This document shows, piece by piece, positions 30,245 through 41,039 of a DNA stretch of 64,000 nucleotides. The DNA comes from an uncultured Bacteroidota bacterium (lineage in GTDB: Bacteria; Bacteroidota; Bacteroidia; AKYH767-A; JABDAW01). A program made the position numbers and the translations under genes. The stretch is taken from the NCBI GenBank assembly GCA_903844645.1, contig CAIMUP010000107.1:1-64000 (forward strand), given 5' to 3'. The notes under the pieces are model-generated. The model did not search any database. It was not told the origin of the DNA and saw only the letters and a list, made by a program, of their open reading frames with translations. Position 1 is the first letter of the stretch. Each line of letters starts with the position of its first letter.

Positions 30245-31720
30245 TTACTTTATCGAAGCTGTTTTCGGTTTATCGCCCAGTCCTACAGGGCTTCCGACAC
30301 GTGCCATCGAACAACGGAAACCTATGTAATCGGTGGATTGTTTTTCATCTAAGAAGCGACGTGTTCCTGGCGACATCCAGTATGCCCTATCCTTCCACGA
30401 ACCGCCTTTATATACATGGGCTTTGTCGTTGATCATGGAGGTAACTCCGTAGGCATATCTGATATCTAAGGAGTCTTTGGTCGCATCGTTTACGCTACCG
30501 TCGAGGTAATTAATATTGTCGCCGCGTTGATAATTTCTGCGACCGATATTATCGGAATCGGTAACGACTCTGTATTTAATTCTACCGAGCGAATCTTTCT
30601 CATCAATAGCACCTTCGTCATCCCGAACCTGTGTCTTGAACACGTTCCCTCGGAAGGAGTTGAAGTCGTTGAAATCCTCCATCGAAAGAGGTCTGTAAAC
30701 ATCCATCACCCACTCGCTGACATTGCCTGCCATGTTATATAAACCATAATCATTGGGCCAATAGGAATGTACGGGAGCCGGGATGTCGGCATTATCGTTT
30801 AAGTTTCCGGCAACACCCATGTTATCACCGCGTCCACGCTTAAAGTTTGCCATCATTTCGCCTTTGAATTTCTCATCGGCATTCCGAACGATGTGCCCAT
30901 TCCAAGGATATTGTCTTCTATCATACACCCTTTCAAACTGGGTGTTTCCGATCAACCCAAGAGAAGCATATTCCCACTGCGCCTCGGTAGGCAGGGTGTA
31001 GCGAGGAAGCAAAATTCCATCTTCCATTCTTACTTTCCGAGTGCCTTTGCCGGCAGGGTTTAAGTCTTCGACATCCTGCTTGACCATCCCGACATATTGT
31101 CCGGCTAAGTAAGCATCGGTGTTGAAATTATCTTCATTAACCTGATTATAATTCACTTTCAGGATGCCTTCACGGACAAGAATTATTTCATTAACTCTAT
31201 CTGTTCTCCAAGCACAGTAGTCAGTCGCTTGCAACCAGTTAATTCCTACCACAGGATATTCATTGTAAGCAGGATGACGGAGATACAATTCGACATAAGG
31301 CTCATTGTATGCCAATTTATCTCGCCATACTAAGGTATCGGGGAGAGCTTTTTTATAGATTTCAGGATAGTCATTACCGAAAACACGGGCTAACCAATAC
31401 AAATACTCACGATAGTGAACATTCGCGATTTCGGTTTCATCCATGTAGAAGGAAGCGACTGTAACACGACGAGGAATGTTATCCCAGTCAATGGTAATGT
31501 CCTGTTCCGTGCGACCCATGGTAAATGTACCACCTTCGATAAGGACTAATCCCGGACCGGTCTCTTGTTCTTCATAAGGAACGACCTCGAAACCGCCATT
31601 CTTAGGGTCGTTATAGTTCCATCCGGTTGTAGAGGAATGCTCTTTACCGCAGGAACTGATAAAAATCACCATTGCGAGTGAGGCTAATGCACCGAAATAA
31701 CTTTTGATTTTACTTTTCAT
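30245..31720 (-). CDS. SUMF1-domain lipoprotein of the gliding/T9SS GldJ/GldK type
   Basis: Lipobox ISSCGKEHSSTTGWNYNDPKNGGFE; FGE-sulfatase-like domain; downstream of a PorP/SprF gene. Confidence 0.85.
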   Translation of the reverse strand: MKSKIKSYFGALASLAMVIFISSCGKEHSSTTGWNYNDPKNGGFEVVPYEEQETGPGLVLIEGGTFTMGRTEQDITIDWDNIPRRVTVASFYMDETEIANVHYREYLYWLARVFGNDYPEIYKKALPDTLVWRDKLAYNEPYVELYLRHPAYNEYPVVGINWLQATDYCAWRTDRVNEIILVREGILKVNYNQVNEDNFNTDAYLAGQYVGMVKQDVEDLNPAGKGTRKVRMEDGILLPRYTLPTEAQWEYASLGLIGNTQFERVYDRRQYPWNGHIVRNADEKFKGEMMANFKRGRGDNMGVAGNLNDNADIPAPVHSYWPNDYGLYNMAGNVSEWVMDVYRPLSMEDFNDFNSFRGNVFKTQVRDDEGAIDEKDSLGRIKYRVVTDSDNIGRRNYQRGDNINYLDGSVNDATKDSLDIRYAYGVTSMINDKAHVYKGGSWKDRAYWMSPGTRRFLDEKQSTDYIGFRCSMARVGSPVGLGDKPKTASIK

Positions 31721-31746
31721 ATCTGTATTCTTATTAATTTAATCAA

Positions 31747-32703
31747 TTAAAACGATGGACAACTAATAGTCCTGAATCTTCTCTTACGTGGGTGGCAATC
31801 GAACTGGTAACCTAATGAAATTTCATGGGCACCTCCCGCTGCATTGCTCAATTTCGAGATGGTAATATCATAACTGTATCCAAATTTAAGCCCCGAGGTT
31901 TGTATTCCAATCAATGCGATGATAGCATCACCCAAACGATACCACAATCCCCCAACCAATGGTCCTCGAGATACATACAGCCCGAGGTTTAACTGCTGGA
32001 AGTTCTGTTGCATCACAAACAAGACGTTTGGAGATATATAGGAGGTGTTATGTCTCGAATCATCCATAGGGATTAACGCCCCAAAGTGCCCCGTGAACTT
32101 CATCGGAAGGGGGCTGTTGGCAGAGATAAATCCTTCATCGGGCTGTAAAAGGTGATCTACGGATACGCCGCCGTAAAATTCATTGGTATAGCCTATGATT
32201 CCGGCATCCAAATCCAAGAAACTGCTGGTTCCTTTCGGTGCAATCTCTTGCGTAGTATAAACAAACCCATAGCGAGGGTCTATTTGGTCGCCAAAAGTCA
32301 ATTTACTCCAATCCAAGTTCTTCTGCATGTAGCTTGCCTGAAAGCCCGCATTAATCGTGAAGTCGCGATTCACATTCATCTGGTAGGAATAAATCCCGCT
32401 GATGTTTGTGGTGGAAATTGTTCCCGTTCCGGCATTATCTTTCCATGCCAAAATACCAATTCCGCCGCTCAAGGAGGCGACATATTGGTCATATTCCACG
32501 TCGTAAGTAATAAATTGCCCAAGGATGGCGGGCCATTGATTACGATAATTCATGGTAAAGCGAGGACATCTCACCGAGCCGGCAAAAGCAGGATTCAAAT
32601 ACAGCGGAGCTGCATAAAACTGCGTAAATTCAGGGTCTTGAGCGAACGATAAACTCACTGCCATCGCCAAAATCGCCATTAGTACAACTTTCTTCATCTT
32701 CAT
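31747..32703 (-). CDS. PorP/SprF family type IX secretion system membrane protein
   Basis: QDPEFTQFYAAPLYLNPAFAGS...YSYDITISKLSNAAGGAHEISLGYQF. Confidence 0.93.
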   Translation of the reverse strand: MKMKKVVLMAILAMAVSLSFAQDPEFTQFYAAPLYLNPAFAGSVRCPRFTMNYRNQWPAILGQFITYDVEYDQYVASLSGGIGILAWKDNAGTGTISTTNISGIYSYQMNVNRDFTINAGFQASYMQKNLDWSKLTFGDQIDPRYGFVYTTQEIAPKGTSSFLDLDAGIIGYTNEFYGGVSVDHLLQPDEGFISANSPLPMKFTGHFGALIPMDDSRHNTSYISPNVLFVMQQNFQQLNLGLYVSRGPLVGGLWYRLGDAIIALIGIQTSGLKFGYSYDITISKLSNAAGGAHEISLGYQFDCHPRKRRFRTISCPSF

Positions 32704-32937
32704 TTGTTCGGTTTTTTAAAAGCCAATAATACGAAAACCGTTTCATTTGGTTTCATTCGTTTTGCAGTTTTCATACTTCGTGCCATTGTTGTTAGTAAAA
32801 ATTTATATTTTATTTGGAGCGACAAAAATAGGAAAAATTTTATTAATAAATACAAGCATTTGCAAAAAAAACTTCGCCATGCCCCTTTTCGCCATCATAA
32901 TTGGGGTCAAAAAAGCACATGTTTTACTCTAGTTTAT

Positions 32938-33084
32938 ACCCAGAATCCTGAGGACGATACCCAGAATACCGCGGACAATACCCAAAATACCAAGGACAAT
33001 ACGCAGAATACCAAGGATAATACCCAGGATACCAAGAACAATACCCAGAATATTGACCCTTGTCCCCAGAATATCAAATGTAAT
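32938..33084. repeat. 21-bp tandem array H (acccagaataccaaggacaat, 7 copies)
   Basis: Starts at 32938, 32959, 32980, 33001, 33022, 33043, 33064; divergent intergenic region. Confidence 0.97.
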
Positions 33085-33234
33085 CCCTAAAAATTCTCGA
33101 CGACCACCCTTCATCCAAAAAAATATTAACAATACCTTGTTGAAAAATTTGAGGGGAGCCATGTTTTTGCCAATGCCCGATTTATTATTTTTGTGCCTTC
33201 ATTTAATGATAATATTTATTTTAGTAAAAAAGTT

Positions 33235-33339
33235 ATGGCAAAAGGAAAAACCACTGTGAAGGAAACCAAAAAGGCTCCTACGAAAACGCCGAAGGAAAAA
33301 AAAGCCGAAAAGATTGCCAAGAAGGCAGGCAAAAAGTAA
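33235..33339 (+). CDS. 34-aa lysine-rich small protein (MAKGKTTVKETKKAPTKTPKEKKAEKIAKKAGKK)
   Basis: TATTTTTG -7 element at about 33187, ATG at 33235, terminator-like hairpin downstream (33357..33390). Confidence 0.6.
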   Translation: MAKGKTTVKETKKAPTKTPKEKKAEKIAKKAGKK

Positions 33340-33354
33340 GGTTTCCGCAAAATG

Positions 33355-33390
33355 AAATGCCCCGCCGGATGTTGTGGGGCATTTTTTTTC
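33355..33390 (+). terminator. hairpin terminator
   Basis: atgccccgccggatgttgtggggcatttttttt. Confidence 0.8.
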
Positions 33391-33413
33391 GAGATCATTA
33401 TTAAGATCATAAA

Positions 33414-33818
33414 ATGAATGTCTGGGAACGGGATTTCAGTGGCGAATTAAGCTACAAAGCCAGCCGTAGCAGCGGCGCAGGGGGGCAAAATGTGAACAAG
33501 GTTTCTACGAAAGTGGAATTGAGTTTCGATGTCCTGAATTCATCCATCTTGAAGGATGAAGAAAAGGATTTAATGATGGAAAAAGCAGTTGCGAAAATCA
33601 ATACGGAAGGCATCTTGAAACTCGTTTCCCAAGCCGATCGGACGCAACTTGGCAATAAAGAAATCGTGAAAGACAAATTCCTGAAACTCCTCGTCAAAAT
33701 ATTCACGAAAAAGAAGAAAAGAATCGCTACCAAAGTCAGCAAAGCCGCCAAAGAAAGACGGTTGGATGAGAAGAAAATCCAATCGCAAAAGAAAACAGAA
33801 CGGAAAAAGCCGTTGTAA
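33414..33818 (+). CDS. arfB: class I peptide chain release factor-like aminoacyl-tRNA hydrolase (ArfB/YaeJ type)
   Basis: SGAGGQNVNKVSTKVEL GGQ motif; basic C-terminal tail. Confidence 0.93.
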   Translation: MNVWERDFSGELSYKASRSSGAGGQNVNKVSTKVELSFDVLNSSILKDEEKDLMMEKAVAKINTEGILKLVSQADRTQLGNKEIVKDKFLKLLVKIFTKKKKRIATKVSKAAKERRLDEKKIQSQKKTERKKPL

Positions 33819-33833
33819 GCCGTTTTCTTGGAA

Positions 33834-34397
33834 TCAATAGAGGTAATTCAACTTCCCGATGGCAATACTGAACAGGATTGAGCCATGCGTTTGATGCGAA
33901 TTCACATCGGCAAAGATATGTACCCCGAAGCCGACCGATTTGATGGGGCAATAGTAAAATTTTCCTTGCACAGCGATGCCCACACGGTCGCTTTTTTCAG
34001 TGATTAAGGATAATAAATTATAGTCGTAGTAATAATCTCGCATCATTGAATAACTTAAGCCCGCCTGAAATGCAGATACCGTCTTTTTCTTCTTGATAAT
34101 ATAGCCGGCAGTGGCATAATAGTCCGATGATCTGATGTAATTAGATGCCCTAGCCCACGTTCGTGAAGCCCCAATAGTAATAAGGGTGCTATCCCCGAAC
34201 TGCATATTAACATCGGAGATAATGGACTTCCCTATCGTGCTCAATCCCGCACCGGCATCCACCCAAAGCCCGTCAATAAAAGCATACCAATAGGGTTTCT
34301 CCGACTCTTGATGACCGATTTGTGCATAACTATGCGCAGTGATTACAAGTCCTGAAATTAATAAGATAAACAGACGGAGGGATTTGAAATAATTCAT
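33834..34397 (-). CDS. hypothetical exported protein (outer-membrane-beta-barrel-like)
   Basis: Start at MNYFKSLRLFILLISGLVITAHSYAQ signal peptide. Confidence 0.75.
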   Translation of the reverse strand: MNYFKSLRLFILLISGLVITAHSYAQIGHQESEKPYWYAFIDGLWVDAGAGLSTIGKSIISDVNMQFGDSTLITIGASRTWARASNYIRSSDYYATAGYIIKKKKTVSAFQAGLSYSMMRDYYYDYNLLSLITEKSDRVGIAVQGKFYYCPIKSVGFGVHIFADVNSHQTHGSILFSIAIGKLNYLY

Positions 34398-34509
34398 CGT
34401 AGCATAACGAAATAGAGGCGGCAAAAATACAGATTTGCAAAGACCTATTCCGAAAGTAACCACCAATTTTCGATATTTGCCCTCCCTGAAGAAAAAAAAG
34501 AAGCGTAGC

Positions 34510-35391
34510 ATGGCTGAAGAAAAGAAGAAAATTAAACTGATAGACCGCCTGAAAAACAAATACAGGCTCGTTATCATGAACGACGATACATTCGAGGAAA
34601 AAGTATCCCTTAAACTATCGCCAATGAACGTCTTTGTCTTTGCGGGAACGATTATTTTAACCTTGGTAACGGGCATGATTTACCTTATCGCCTTCACGCC
34701 TTTGCGAGAATACGTTCCGGGATATGCTGCCGATATAAACAGCCAGGGAACCGTGATTATGATGAACATAAAAGCCGACTCGTTGGAGCGCGCCATGAAG
34801 GCAAAAGATAATTACATCCTGAACTTAAAGAATGTCTTGAATGGCAATGTGGGTAGGGATACTGCCTCATCAAAAATGAATAATGCACCCGTCCGATTCG
34901 ACACCATCAAGTCATTAACGAAGACCAAGGCAGACTCCCAATTGCGTTCCCAATTCGAGACCGATGCGAGCTACGATTTATCCATCGGCGACAACAATAA
35001 TAAAATTAATTCCATCTCCGGATTTTTCTTCTTCCCGCCCCTGAAAGGTACGGTAACCAACACCTTCGACCCTACCGGGCAACACTTCGGGATAGACATC
35101 GTGGCACCGAAGAACGAAGCAGTAAAAACAACCCTCGATGGGACCGTAATCTTTTCGTCATGGACTGTCGAAACGGGGTATGTAATAGGAATCCAACATG
35201 CCAACAATTTAATCTCTGTCTATAAACACAATGCCACGCTCTTAAAGAAAACAGGCAACAATGTAAAAGCCGGAGAAGCCATCGCCATCGTAGGCGATTC
35301 GGGGGAAATGACCACCGGACCTCACCTTCATTTTGAGCTTTGGTACAATGGCATCGCGATAGACCCTACGGAATACGTGGCTCTGAAATAA
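34510..35391 (+). CDS. M23 family metallopeptidase
   Basis: HFGIDIVAPKNEAVK...GPHLHFELWYNGIAIDPTEYV. Confidence 0.95.
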   Translation: MAEEKKKIKLIDRLKNKYRLVIMNDDTFEEKVSLKLSPMNVFVFAGTIILTLVTGMIYLIAFTPLREYVPGYAADINSQGTVIMMNIKADSLERAMKAKDNYILNLKNVLNGNVGRDTASSKMNNAPVRFDTIKSLTKTKADSQLRSQFETDASYDLSIGDNNNKINSISGFFFFPPLKGTVTNTFDPTGQHFGIDIVAPKNEAVKTTLDGTVIFSSWTVETGYVIGIQHANNLISVYKHNATLLKKTGNNVKAGEAIAIVGDSGEMTTGPHLHFELWYNGIAIDPTEYVALK

Positions 35392-35397
35392 AGGAAT

Positions 35398-35435
35398 AAA
35401 AAAAGCGGCACATAGTGTGCCGCTTTTTTGTTTTA
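35398..35435. terminator. bidirectional hairpin terminator
   Basis: aaaaaaagcggcacatagtgtgccgctttttt. Confidence 0.85.
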
Positions 35436-35453
35436 TGATTTAGGATGTGTGAT

Positions 35454-37106
35454 TTACTTCTGCACAACAAACTTCCCTCGTGCGATGGTTAATGAGCTTG
35501 TCGAATTACTTACTTCATAGAAATAAATGCCTGCGCTCCAGGTGGAAATAGAGATGGTAGTAGAAATGCCGGTAAGCTTTTCTTTATAGACTTCTGTGCC
35601 CATGATGTCTGTAATGATTAATTGTTCATTAGGAGTTGGCATGGATTGATGGATGGATAGAAGGGTGGTGGCGGGGTTGGGGTAAATGGAAATGGAAGTT
35701 TTATTTGTGATGGATTCTATAATAACTGTTTCAAGGCAAGGAGGAGATGTTGTGTTATTTGATTTAGCAACAAAAACTGTTTCATATCCACCAATATTTA
35801 AAGTATCATTCCCGAAAATAATTGGTGTAAGCAAATCTCCACCAATGTAAATACTACCTGATGGACTTACTGCTACAGCATTATTATCATCCCCTCCACT
35901 TGGCAATAACTCTGCGAAAACTATATGACCGCAAGGATTATATTTAACAAGGAACATAATATCAACTCCATTAGCTAAAGGCTGTAAGGTAATTGTATCA
36001 AAAGTTACAGGAACATTTGATTGATAAATATGACCTGAAATGTATGAATTGCCGATTGCATCAACAGCAACTTTCCAACTCTGACTATAATTTTGTCCAG
36101 TTGTAGTTTGAGCCCAAATAGCATTACCTAAAGGATCATATTTGACAATGAAGAAATTACCCGAAGTGTTATTGGTAAGCAAAACGGAACCAAAATTGAT
36201 ACTTAAGGAATCAAAAAATCCTGTAGTATAGCTATTACCGTATGAGTCTGTTGCAATACTAAATCCTTGACCGAACCCGATACCAGTCGTACCTCTTACC
36301 CAAATCTCATTACCATTAGAATTATATTTTGCCAAAAAAAAGTTTGCTGGATGAGTACTTACTAAACTGTCTAAATCAAAGTATGCAGTATAATTTCCAA
36401 AAGACCCCGTTAAATAAATATTTCCATTATGATCTGTACAAACAGCATAACCTCCAGCTACTGCGTGTGCAAAAAGGACATTTCCATTAGGATCAAGTTT
36501 GACAAGAAACGCACCACCATTGTTTGTTCCATGAATTGTATCTGTTCCAAAAATTAATGTTGGGGTTGTAAAAATACCTGTGATATAACAATTGCCGATT
36601 GCATCCGTAGCCACAGAATATATGATTTCAGTTCCTGTTACTTCTCCAAAACCTTTAACCCATAATTCATGTCCAGACGAATCATATTTTGCAACAAAAA
36701 TATCATTCCCTCCAGATAAATTAACACTATCCGTATCAAAATTTATCGGGAAATAATGTGCCCTTCCTGCCATAAAGCTATTCCCAAAGTTATCGGTAGC
36801 AACTCCACAGGTAAAAGCATAACCATTACCTCCAGGGCTTTTTACCCAAAGTAAATTTCCTAAGGAGTCGTATTTAGCTATATAAACCTGATAGCCGTAG
36901 GAAGTAAAATGAGTAGTGTCAAAGGTAACAGACCATTCATAGGTTCCTGTAAAATAAACATTATTGGATGCATCAGTTGCAACATCCCAACCTTCTCCCC
37001 AACCAGTTGAAGGGGCACTTCTACCCCAAAGCCAATCAGGAGTCTGCGCCTTTGCATTCAAGCACAAGAAGGCGAACACGATTACGATTGTGTAAATTCT
37101 TTTCAT
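35454..37106 (-). CDS. SBBP/beta-propeller repeat protein with T9SS type A sorting domain
   Basis: Repeated FVAKYDSSGNELWVKG...DAIGNCYITG; C-term SISIYPNPATTLLSI...IARGKFVVQK. Confidence 0.9.
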   Translation of the reverse strand: MKRIYTIVIVFAFLCLNAKAQTPDWLWGRSAPSTGWGEGWDVATDASNNVYFTGTYEWSVTFDTTHFTSYGYQVYIAKYDSLGNLLWVKSPGGNGYAFTCGVATDNFGNSFMAGRAHYFPINFDTDSVNLSGGNDIFVAKYDSSGHELWVKGFGEVTGTEIIYSVATDAIGNCYITGIFTTPTLIFGTDTIHGTNNGGAFLVKLDPNGNVLFAHAVAGGYAVCTDHNGNIYLTGSFGNYTAYFDLDSLVSTHPANFFLAKYNSNGNEIWVRGTTGIGFGQGFSIATDSYGNSYTTGFFDSLSINFGSVLLTNNTSGNFFIVKYDPLGNAIWAQTTTGQNYSQSWKVAVDAIGNSYISGHIYQSNVPVTFDTITLQPLANGVDIMFLVKYNPCGHIVFAELLPSGGDDNNAVAVSPSGSIYIGGDLLTPIIFGNDTLNIGGYETVFVAKSNNTTSPPCLETVIIESITNKTSISIYPNPATTLLSIHQSMPTPNEQLIITDIMGTEVYKEKLTGISTTISISTWSAGIYFYEVSNSTSSLTIARGKFVVQK

Positions 37107-37180
37107 TGTATTACTATATTTTATTTAAGATTTTCCAAGATAACATCCCTGTCATAAGCCCGGACATCGCTATTGTATAT

Positions 37181-37510
37181 TAGGAATGGACGTTTGTGTG
37201 TAAGGATGACATCATTCTGTGTAAGAATGACATCATTCTGTGTAAGAATGACATCATTCTGTGTAAGAATGACATCATTCTGTGTAGAGAATGGACGTTC
37301 GTGTGTAGAGAACAGACATTCGTGTGTAGAGAACAGACGTTCGTGTGTAGAGAACAGACATTCGTGTGTAGAGAATAGACGTTTGTGTGTAGAGAACAGA
37401 CGTTCGTGTGTAGAGAACAGACGTTTGTGTGTAAGAATGACATCATTCTGTGTAAGAATGACATCATTCTGTGTAAGAATGACATCATTCTGTGTAGAGA
37501 CTGCCTTTCT
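37181..37510. repeat. mosaic 21-bp array I: X4-Y7-X3 (X = gtgtaagaatgacatcattct; Y = gtgtagagaacagacgttcgt)
   Basis: X at 37198, 37219, 37240, 37261; Y at 37282 to 37408; X at 37429, 37450, 37471. Confidence 0.98.
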
Positions 37511-37604
37511 CTGGTAAGGAACCGAATGGTTTAAGGGGAAATTACCTTTGTTAAGGGTAGAGCCGATGCTTTTCGATGCCGTACTATCCGAAATCATGGT
37601 GATT

Positions 37605-38330
37605 TTAAGGAATGGAGGTATAAATCACATCGCTGAAATGGAGAAAATCTACACCGTGGGTCAGTGTAACTTTGCCTTTGGCATTTAGGGGAGGATAATT
37701 CAAAGCCCTGTTGTGCACCAAAGGTGCAGTGCCGTGCATGATTGCAGCGTAGCGAACGCCTACTATCGTGCCACTGGCGAACCCTGCAACGATGAGTTCG
37801 ACAAAGGGAAGGGCTATCCTGTCGGCCCAAGTTGGTGGCAATACGTCTTTTGCGGTCGTAATGCCATACTCATAAATATAGGTAATATCTCGCCCTTCGG
37901 AACCTACTCTTGAATGAAAACTTCCGATATCGGAAGGTAAAAACTCGAATATTCGCTGCTGATGCGCCGCTTCTCCCTGTGGCACAAAGCCCGTGCGGTG
38001 AGCTATCGTTTCAAAAATTGTACGGTTTCCAGCGGCGACTTTATTTCCAAAAAATTCCACATCGCCCTTTGCGGCTATAATCATCGAAGTTAGTTTATTG
38101 ACCTCTGTTTGTTCTGACTTGGTCAAAGCTGGGTGCGGATCGCTACCTCTTGTACCCACCATTCCCTGGACTACGGCTGCCTGCGCCTGAATAGCAGCAT
38201 CGGAATAACGATGAGAGGTTACATCTGTATCGCCGGTGGTTTTGATACCATAAGCAAGCGATATAAGTTCGTTGACCGATTTCTTGCCAAGGTTTAATAC
38301 GATGTGGAAATAAGATATTACGTTTTTCAT
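37605..38330 (-). CDS. hypothetical protein
   Basis: Complete ORF, no family recognised. Confidence 0.65.
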   Translation of the reverse strand: MKNVISYFHIVLNLGKKSVNELISLAYGIKTTGDTDVTSHRYSDAAIQAQAAVVQGMVGTRGSDPHPALTKSEQTEVNKLTSMIIAAKGDVEFFGNKVAAGNRTIFETIAHRTGFVPQGEAAHQQRIFEFLPSDIGSFHSRVGSEGRDITYIYEYGITTAKDVLPPTWADRIALPFVELIVAGFASGTIVGVRYAAIMHGTAPLVHNRALNYPPLNAKGKVTLTHGVDFLHFSDVIYTSIP

Positions 38331-38518
38331 TTTACTTTATTTTTAAGTGAATAATTTTTATTTCGAGGCGCAATATTACAAAACGCTTTCCACATGACCA
38401 AATAAAGGGTAAAAATTTATTTAGAATACTGTTGAATTAAAAGTGCTTTATAGAGCCATTCATCGGGCATTAAAGGCAAAAAACTTAGGAAAGAGGACGA
38501 AAATAAATGCCCTAATAG

Positions 38519-40345
38519 TTAAAAAAGATGATAAATTGTGCTGATAATCGCCACCGTCATCACCATGTAAAGGATGGTCAGCCCGAATCCGACCTTTATA
38601 TAATCAATAAACTTATATCCTCCAGGACCATAAACCATCAGATTGGTTTGGTATCCGAAAGGTGTCATGAATTCGGCACAACCAGCTAATGCGACACAGA
38701 GTATAAATGGCGTGGGATCAGTCAATCCGAGCTTCGTCATGGAAGCCATTGCAATTGGGAAAGTGATTGCCACTGCGGTCTTGTTTGTGGCAAACATGGC
38801 AAGGATATTGGTCATTAAATAAATACCGAATAGGATGGCGGCGTTGCTATGGAATCTCTCAAAGCCACCGATGATCCAACTGGCAAATAATTCATCGGCA
38901 TGGGAATTATGAATCGCCTTGCCAATGGCTATTGATAGGACTAAGATGAGGAATAATTCGAGGTCGGCACTCTGTCTTATTTCCTGGAACTTGACGATCT
39001 TCAACGGCACACAGATACATAGTACCACGACTAATCCCATCAATAAAATCCCTGGCATAACTTCAAAGGCAGAAAGGACAAATGATGCAACGATTCCGCC
39101 AATAAGTATCGCGACTTTGAGCTTGTTATAATTCTTGATTTCTCTTCCATCGGAGATAAAATAAAAGTCATCGCTGGCATCAGCAATACTTTTGAAATCA
39201 GTGCCGGCAAGGAGTAATAATAAATCGCCTGATCGCAAAATTACTTCACCTATCTTTCCTGAAAGCCGCTCTCCATCACGGTTTACGGCAATGATGGCGG
39301 CATCATACTTCCCTCTGAAGTTCGCTTCTTTAATCTTTAATCCCACAAGGTTAGAACGATTCGAGAGAACGACTTCCTTCACTTCCATGTATTCCCGTTC
39401 GGGCATGATAGAGTATTTCGGAAGCGTCAAATCTTTAGGGTTCTTCATCAAATCAATGATGGTATCGGTATCTCCGGCAAAGAGCAGGATGTCGTCTTGC
39501 ATAATAATCTCCTCGGGAGATACTGGCGAAAGCGTTTCATCTTTCCTTACTATCTCCACCAAAAATAATCCACGCAAATTGCGAAGCTTTGCCTGCTCTA
39601 TGTTTTTCCCGATGAACGAAGAACCGCTTGGCACTTGCGTTTCGACCATATACTCACGAGTCTTCTCTTTGAAATCAGACAGGGCATCTTTGCGAGATGG
39701 CAACAATCGAGTTCCGATATAAAGCAGGTAAAGAATTCCAATAATGGCGATTGGCAAGGCAATGGGAGTGAAAGAAAATATCGGAACACCGCTTGGATGC
39801 AGCATCTTATAATCGGCAAGAACCTTGAAATTATCGCAATTTGTTTTATCAATAGCAAGCCCGTTCACAAACATGTTTGTAGAAGTGCCGATGAGCGTCA
39901 TTGCCCCGCCCAGCATGGTTGCGTAGGACAAGGGCAACATTACTTTGGATGGCGAAATCCCTTTCTTCTTTGCCCAATCATACACATGTGGCATCGCGAT
40001 AGCGACTACCGGAGTATTATGAAACCAAGGGGCAAGATTCGACACCGTGAACATCATCCTTGCCATGAACGCTTTGTAGGATAGTCTTTGATGAAACAGC
40101 CGGCTGACAATAGCATTCAGCGCATTGGTTTTCTTGATGACATCACTCAATATCAGCAGCAGAAGGATGATGATTAATTGCTCATTAGCCAAGCCTCCGA
40201 TGACATCTGTGAGATTAATTATCTTAAATAAAAACAAAGCTATGACGGCGATGAGAAACGTGAGCAAAGGGCGGAATAGCTCTCTATACAAGCCGAAAAT
40301 AAGGAAGGCTATGACTGCTATTATGATAATAATTTGGGAATTCAT
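38519..40345 (-). CDS. SLC13/DASS-type permease with two TrkA_C (RCK_C) domains
   Basis: NLAPWFHNTPVVAIAMPHVYDWAKKKGISPSKVMLPLSYATMLGGAMTLIGTSTN; RCK_C-like central region. Confidence 0.92.
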   Translation of the reverse strand: MNSQIIIIIAVIAFLIFGLYRELFRPLLTFLIAVIALFLFKIINLTDVIGGLANEQLIIILLLLILSDVIKKTNALNAIVSRLFHQRLSYKAFMARMMFTVSNLAPWFHNTPVVAIAMPHVYDWAKKKGISPSKVMLPLSYATMLGGAMTLIGTSTNMFVNGLAIDKTNCDNFKVLADYKMLHPSGVPIFSFTPIALPIAIIGILYLLYIGTRLLPSRKDALSDFKEKTREYMVETQVPSGSSFIGKNIEQAKLRNLRGLFLVEIVRKDETLSPVSPEEIIMQDDILLFAGDTDTIIDLMKNPKDLTLPKYSIMPEREYMEVKEVVLSNRSNLVGLKIKEANFRGKYDAAIIAVNRDGERLSGKIGEVILRSGDLLLLLAGTDFKSIADASDDFYFISDGREIKNYNKLKVAILIGGIVASFVLSAFEVMPGILLMGLVVVLCICVPLKIVKFQEIRQSADLELFLILVLSIAIGKAIHNSHADELFASWIIGGFERFHSNAAILFGIYLMTNILAMFATNKTAVAITFPIAMASMTKLGLTDPTPFILCVALAGCAEFMTPFGYQTNLMVYGPGGYKFIDYIKVGFGLTILYMVMTVAIISTIYHLF

Positions 40346-41039
40346 GGCGGCAAAAATAGGAAAGAAAAGGTATAGGGAATAAGGGTATGAAGTATCAAGG
40401 CATTGGGGTTGGTTATTGGTGAGGTATTATAGAAAGTTTTTGGAGTGATTGGGAAATTACGGGCATGCGCTTACCTTTTACAGGGCTTTGTAAATATGAA
40501 ACTTTATACTGCCTTTGGAACCATTAAATTTGCTCATAATTTGATGGGAAATGGGGAGGCTGAAAAGTCGAAAAATGGCAGTTCATTTAACATAATATTT
40601 TAGAAATGCCTTGATAATGAGCAAGATCCACCATAGAGATGGAAGAATTTGAGGATTGCGTGGACTATTTTGCCGCAGAGCCGGAGGGTTTTGTCATTAG
40701 GCTGTAGGATATGGTGGATGAGGGGTGAAAACAGTGTTTTTATGGGTAGGCGATTGGTGGTGTGGTGGAGCAAAAGTGGCAATTATGGCAGGAATAAGGC
40801 ATTTGAGGGTAGTATTTTGGGGTAGGAGGGGTAAAAAATCTCATAGAGATGGAGGGTTTAGGGAATTTGGTGGAGGGTGTTTTGGGAAGCTTGGAGGATT
40901 TGAAAATTGGAGGATTGGGTGGTTTGAAAATGGTGGAGGATGAGGGGATTTATCGGAAGGATTTTGATGTTTAGGGGAAGGATTGTTTTATCGTGGTAGT
41001 GGTTCTTAGAAAGTGGGGAAAGGTTCACATCTGAATAGA

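Noticed and set aside
37180-37517. ORFs reading through the array (CRMTSFCVRMTSF..., LHTNVCSLHTNV...) as heptad-repeat proteins
   Set aside because: 21 = 3 x 7, so any array whose unit lacks a stop is open in several frames on both strands. ORFs occur in competing frames with no ribosome-binding or promoter context; treated as artefacts.
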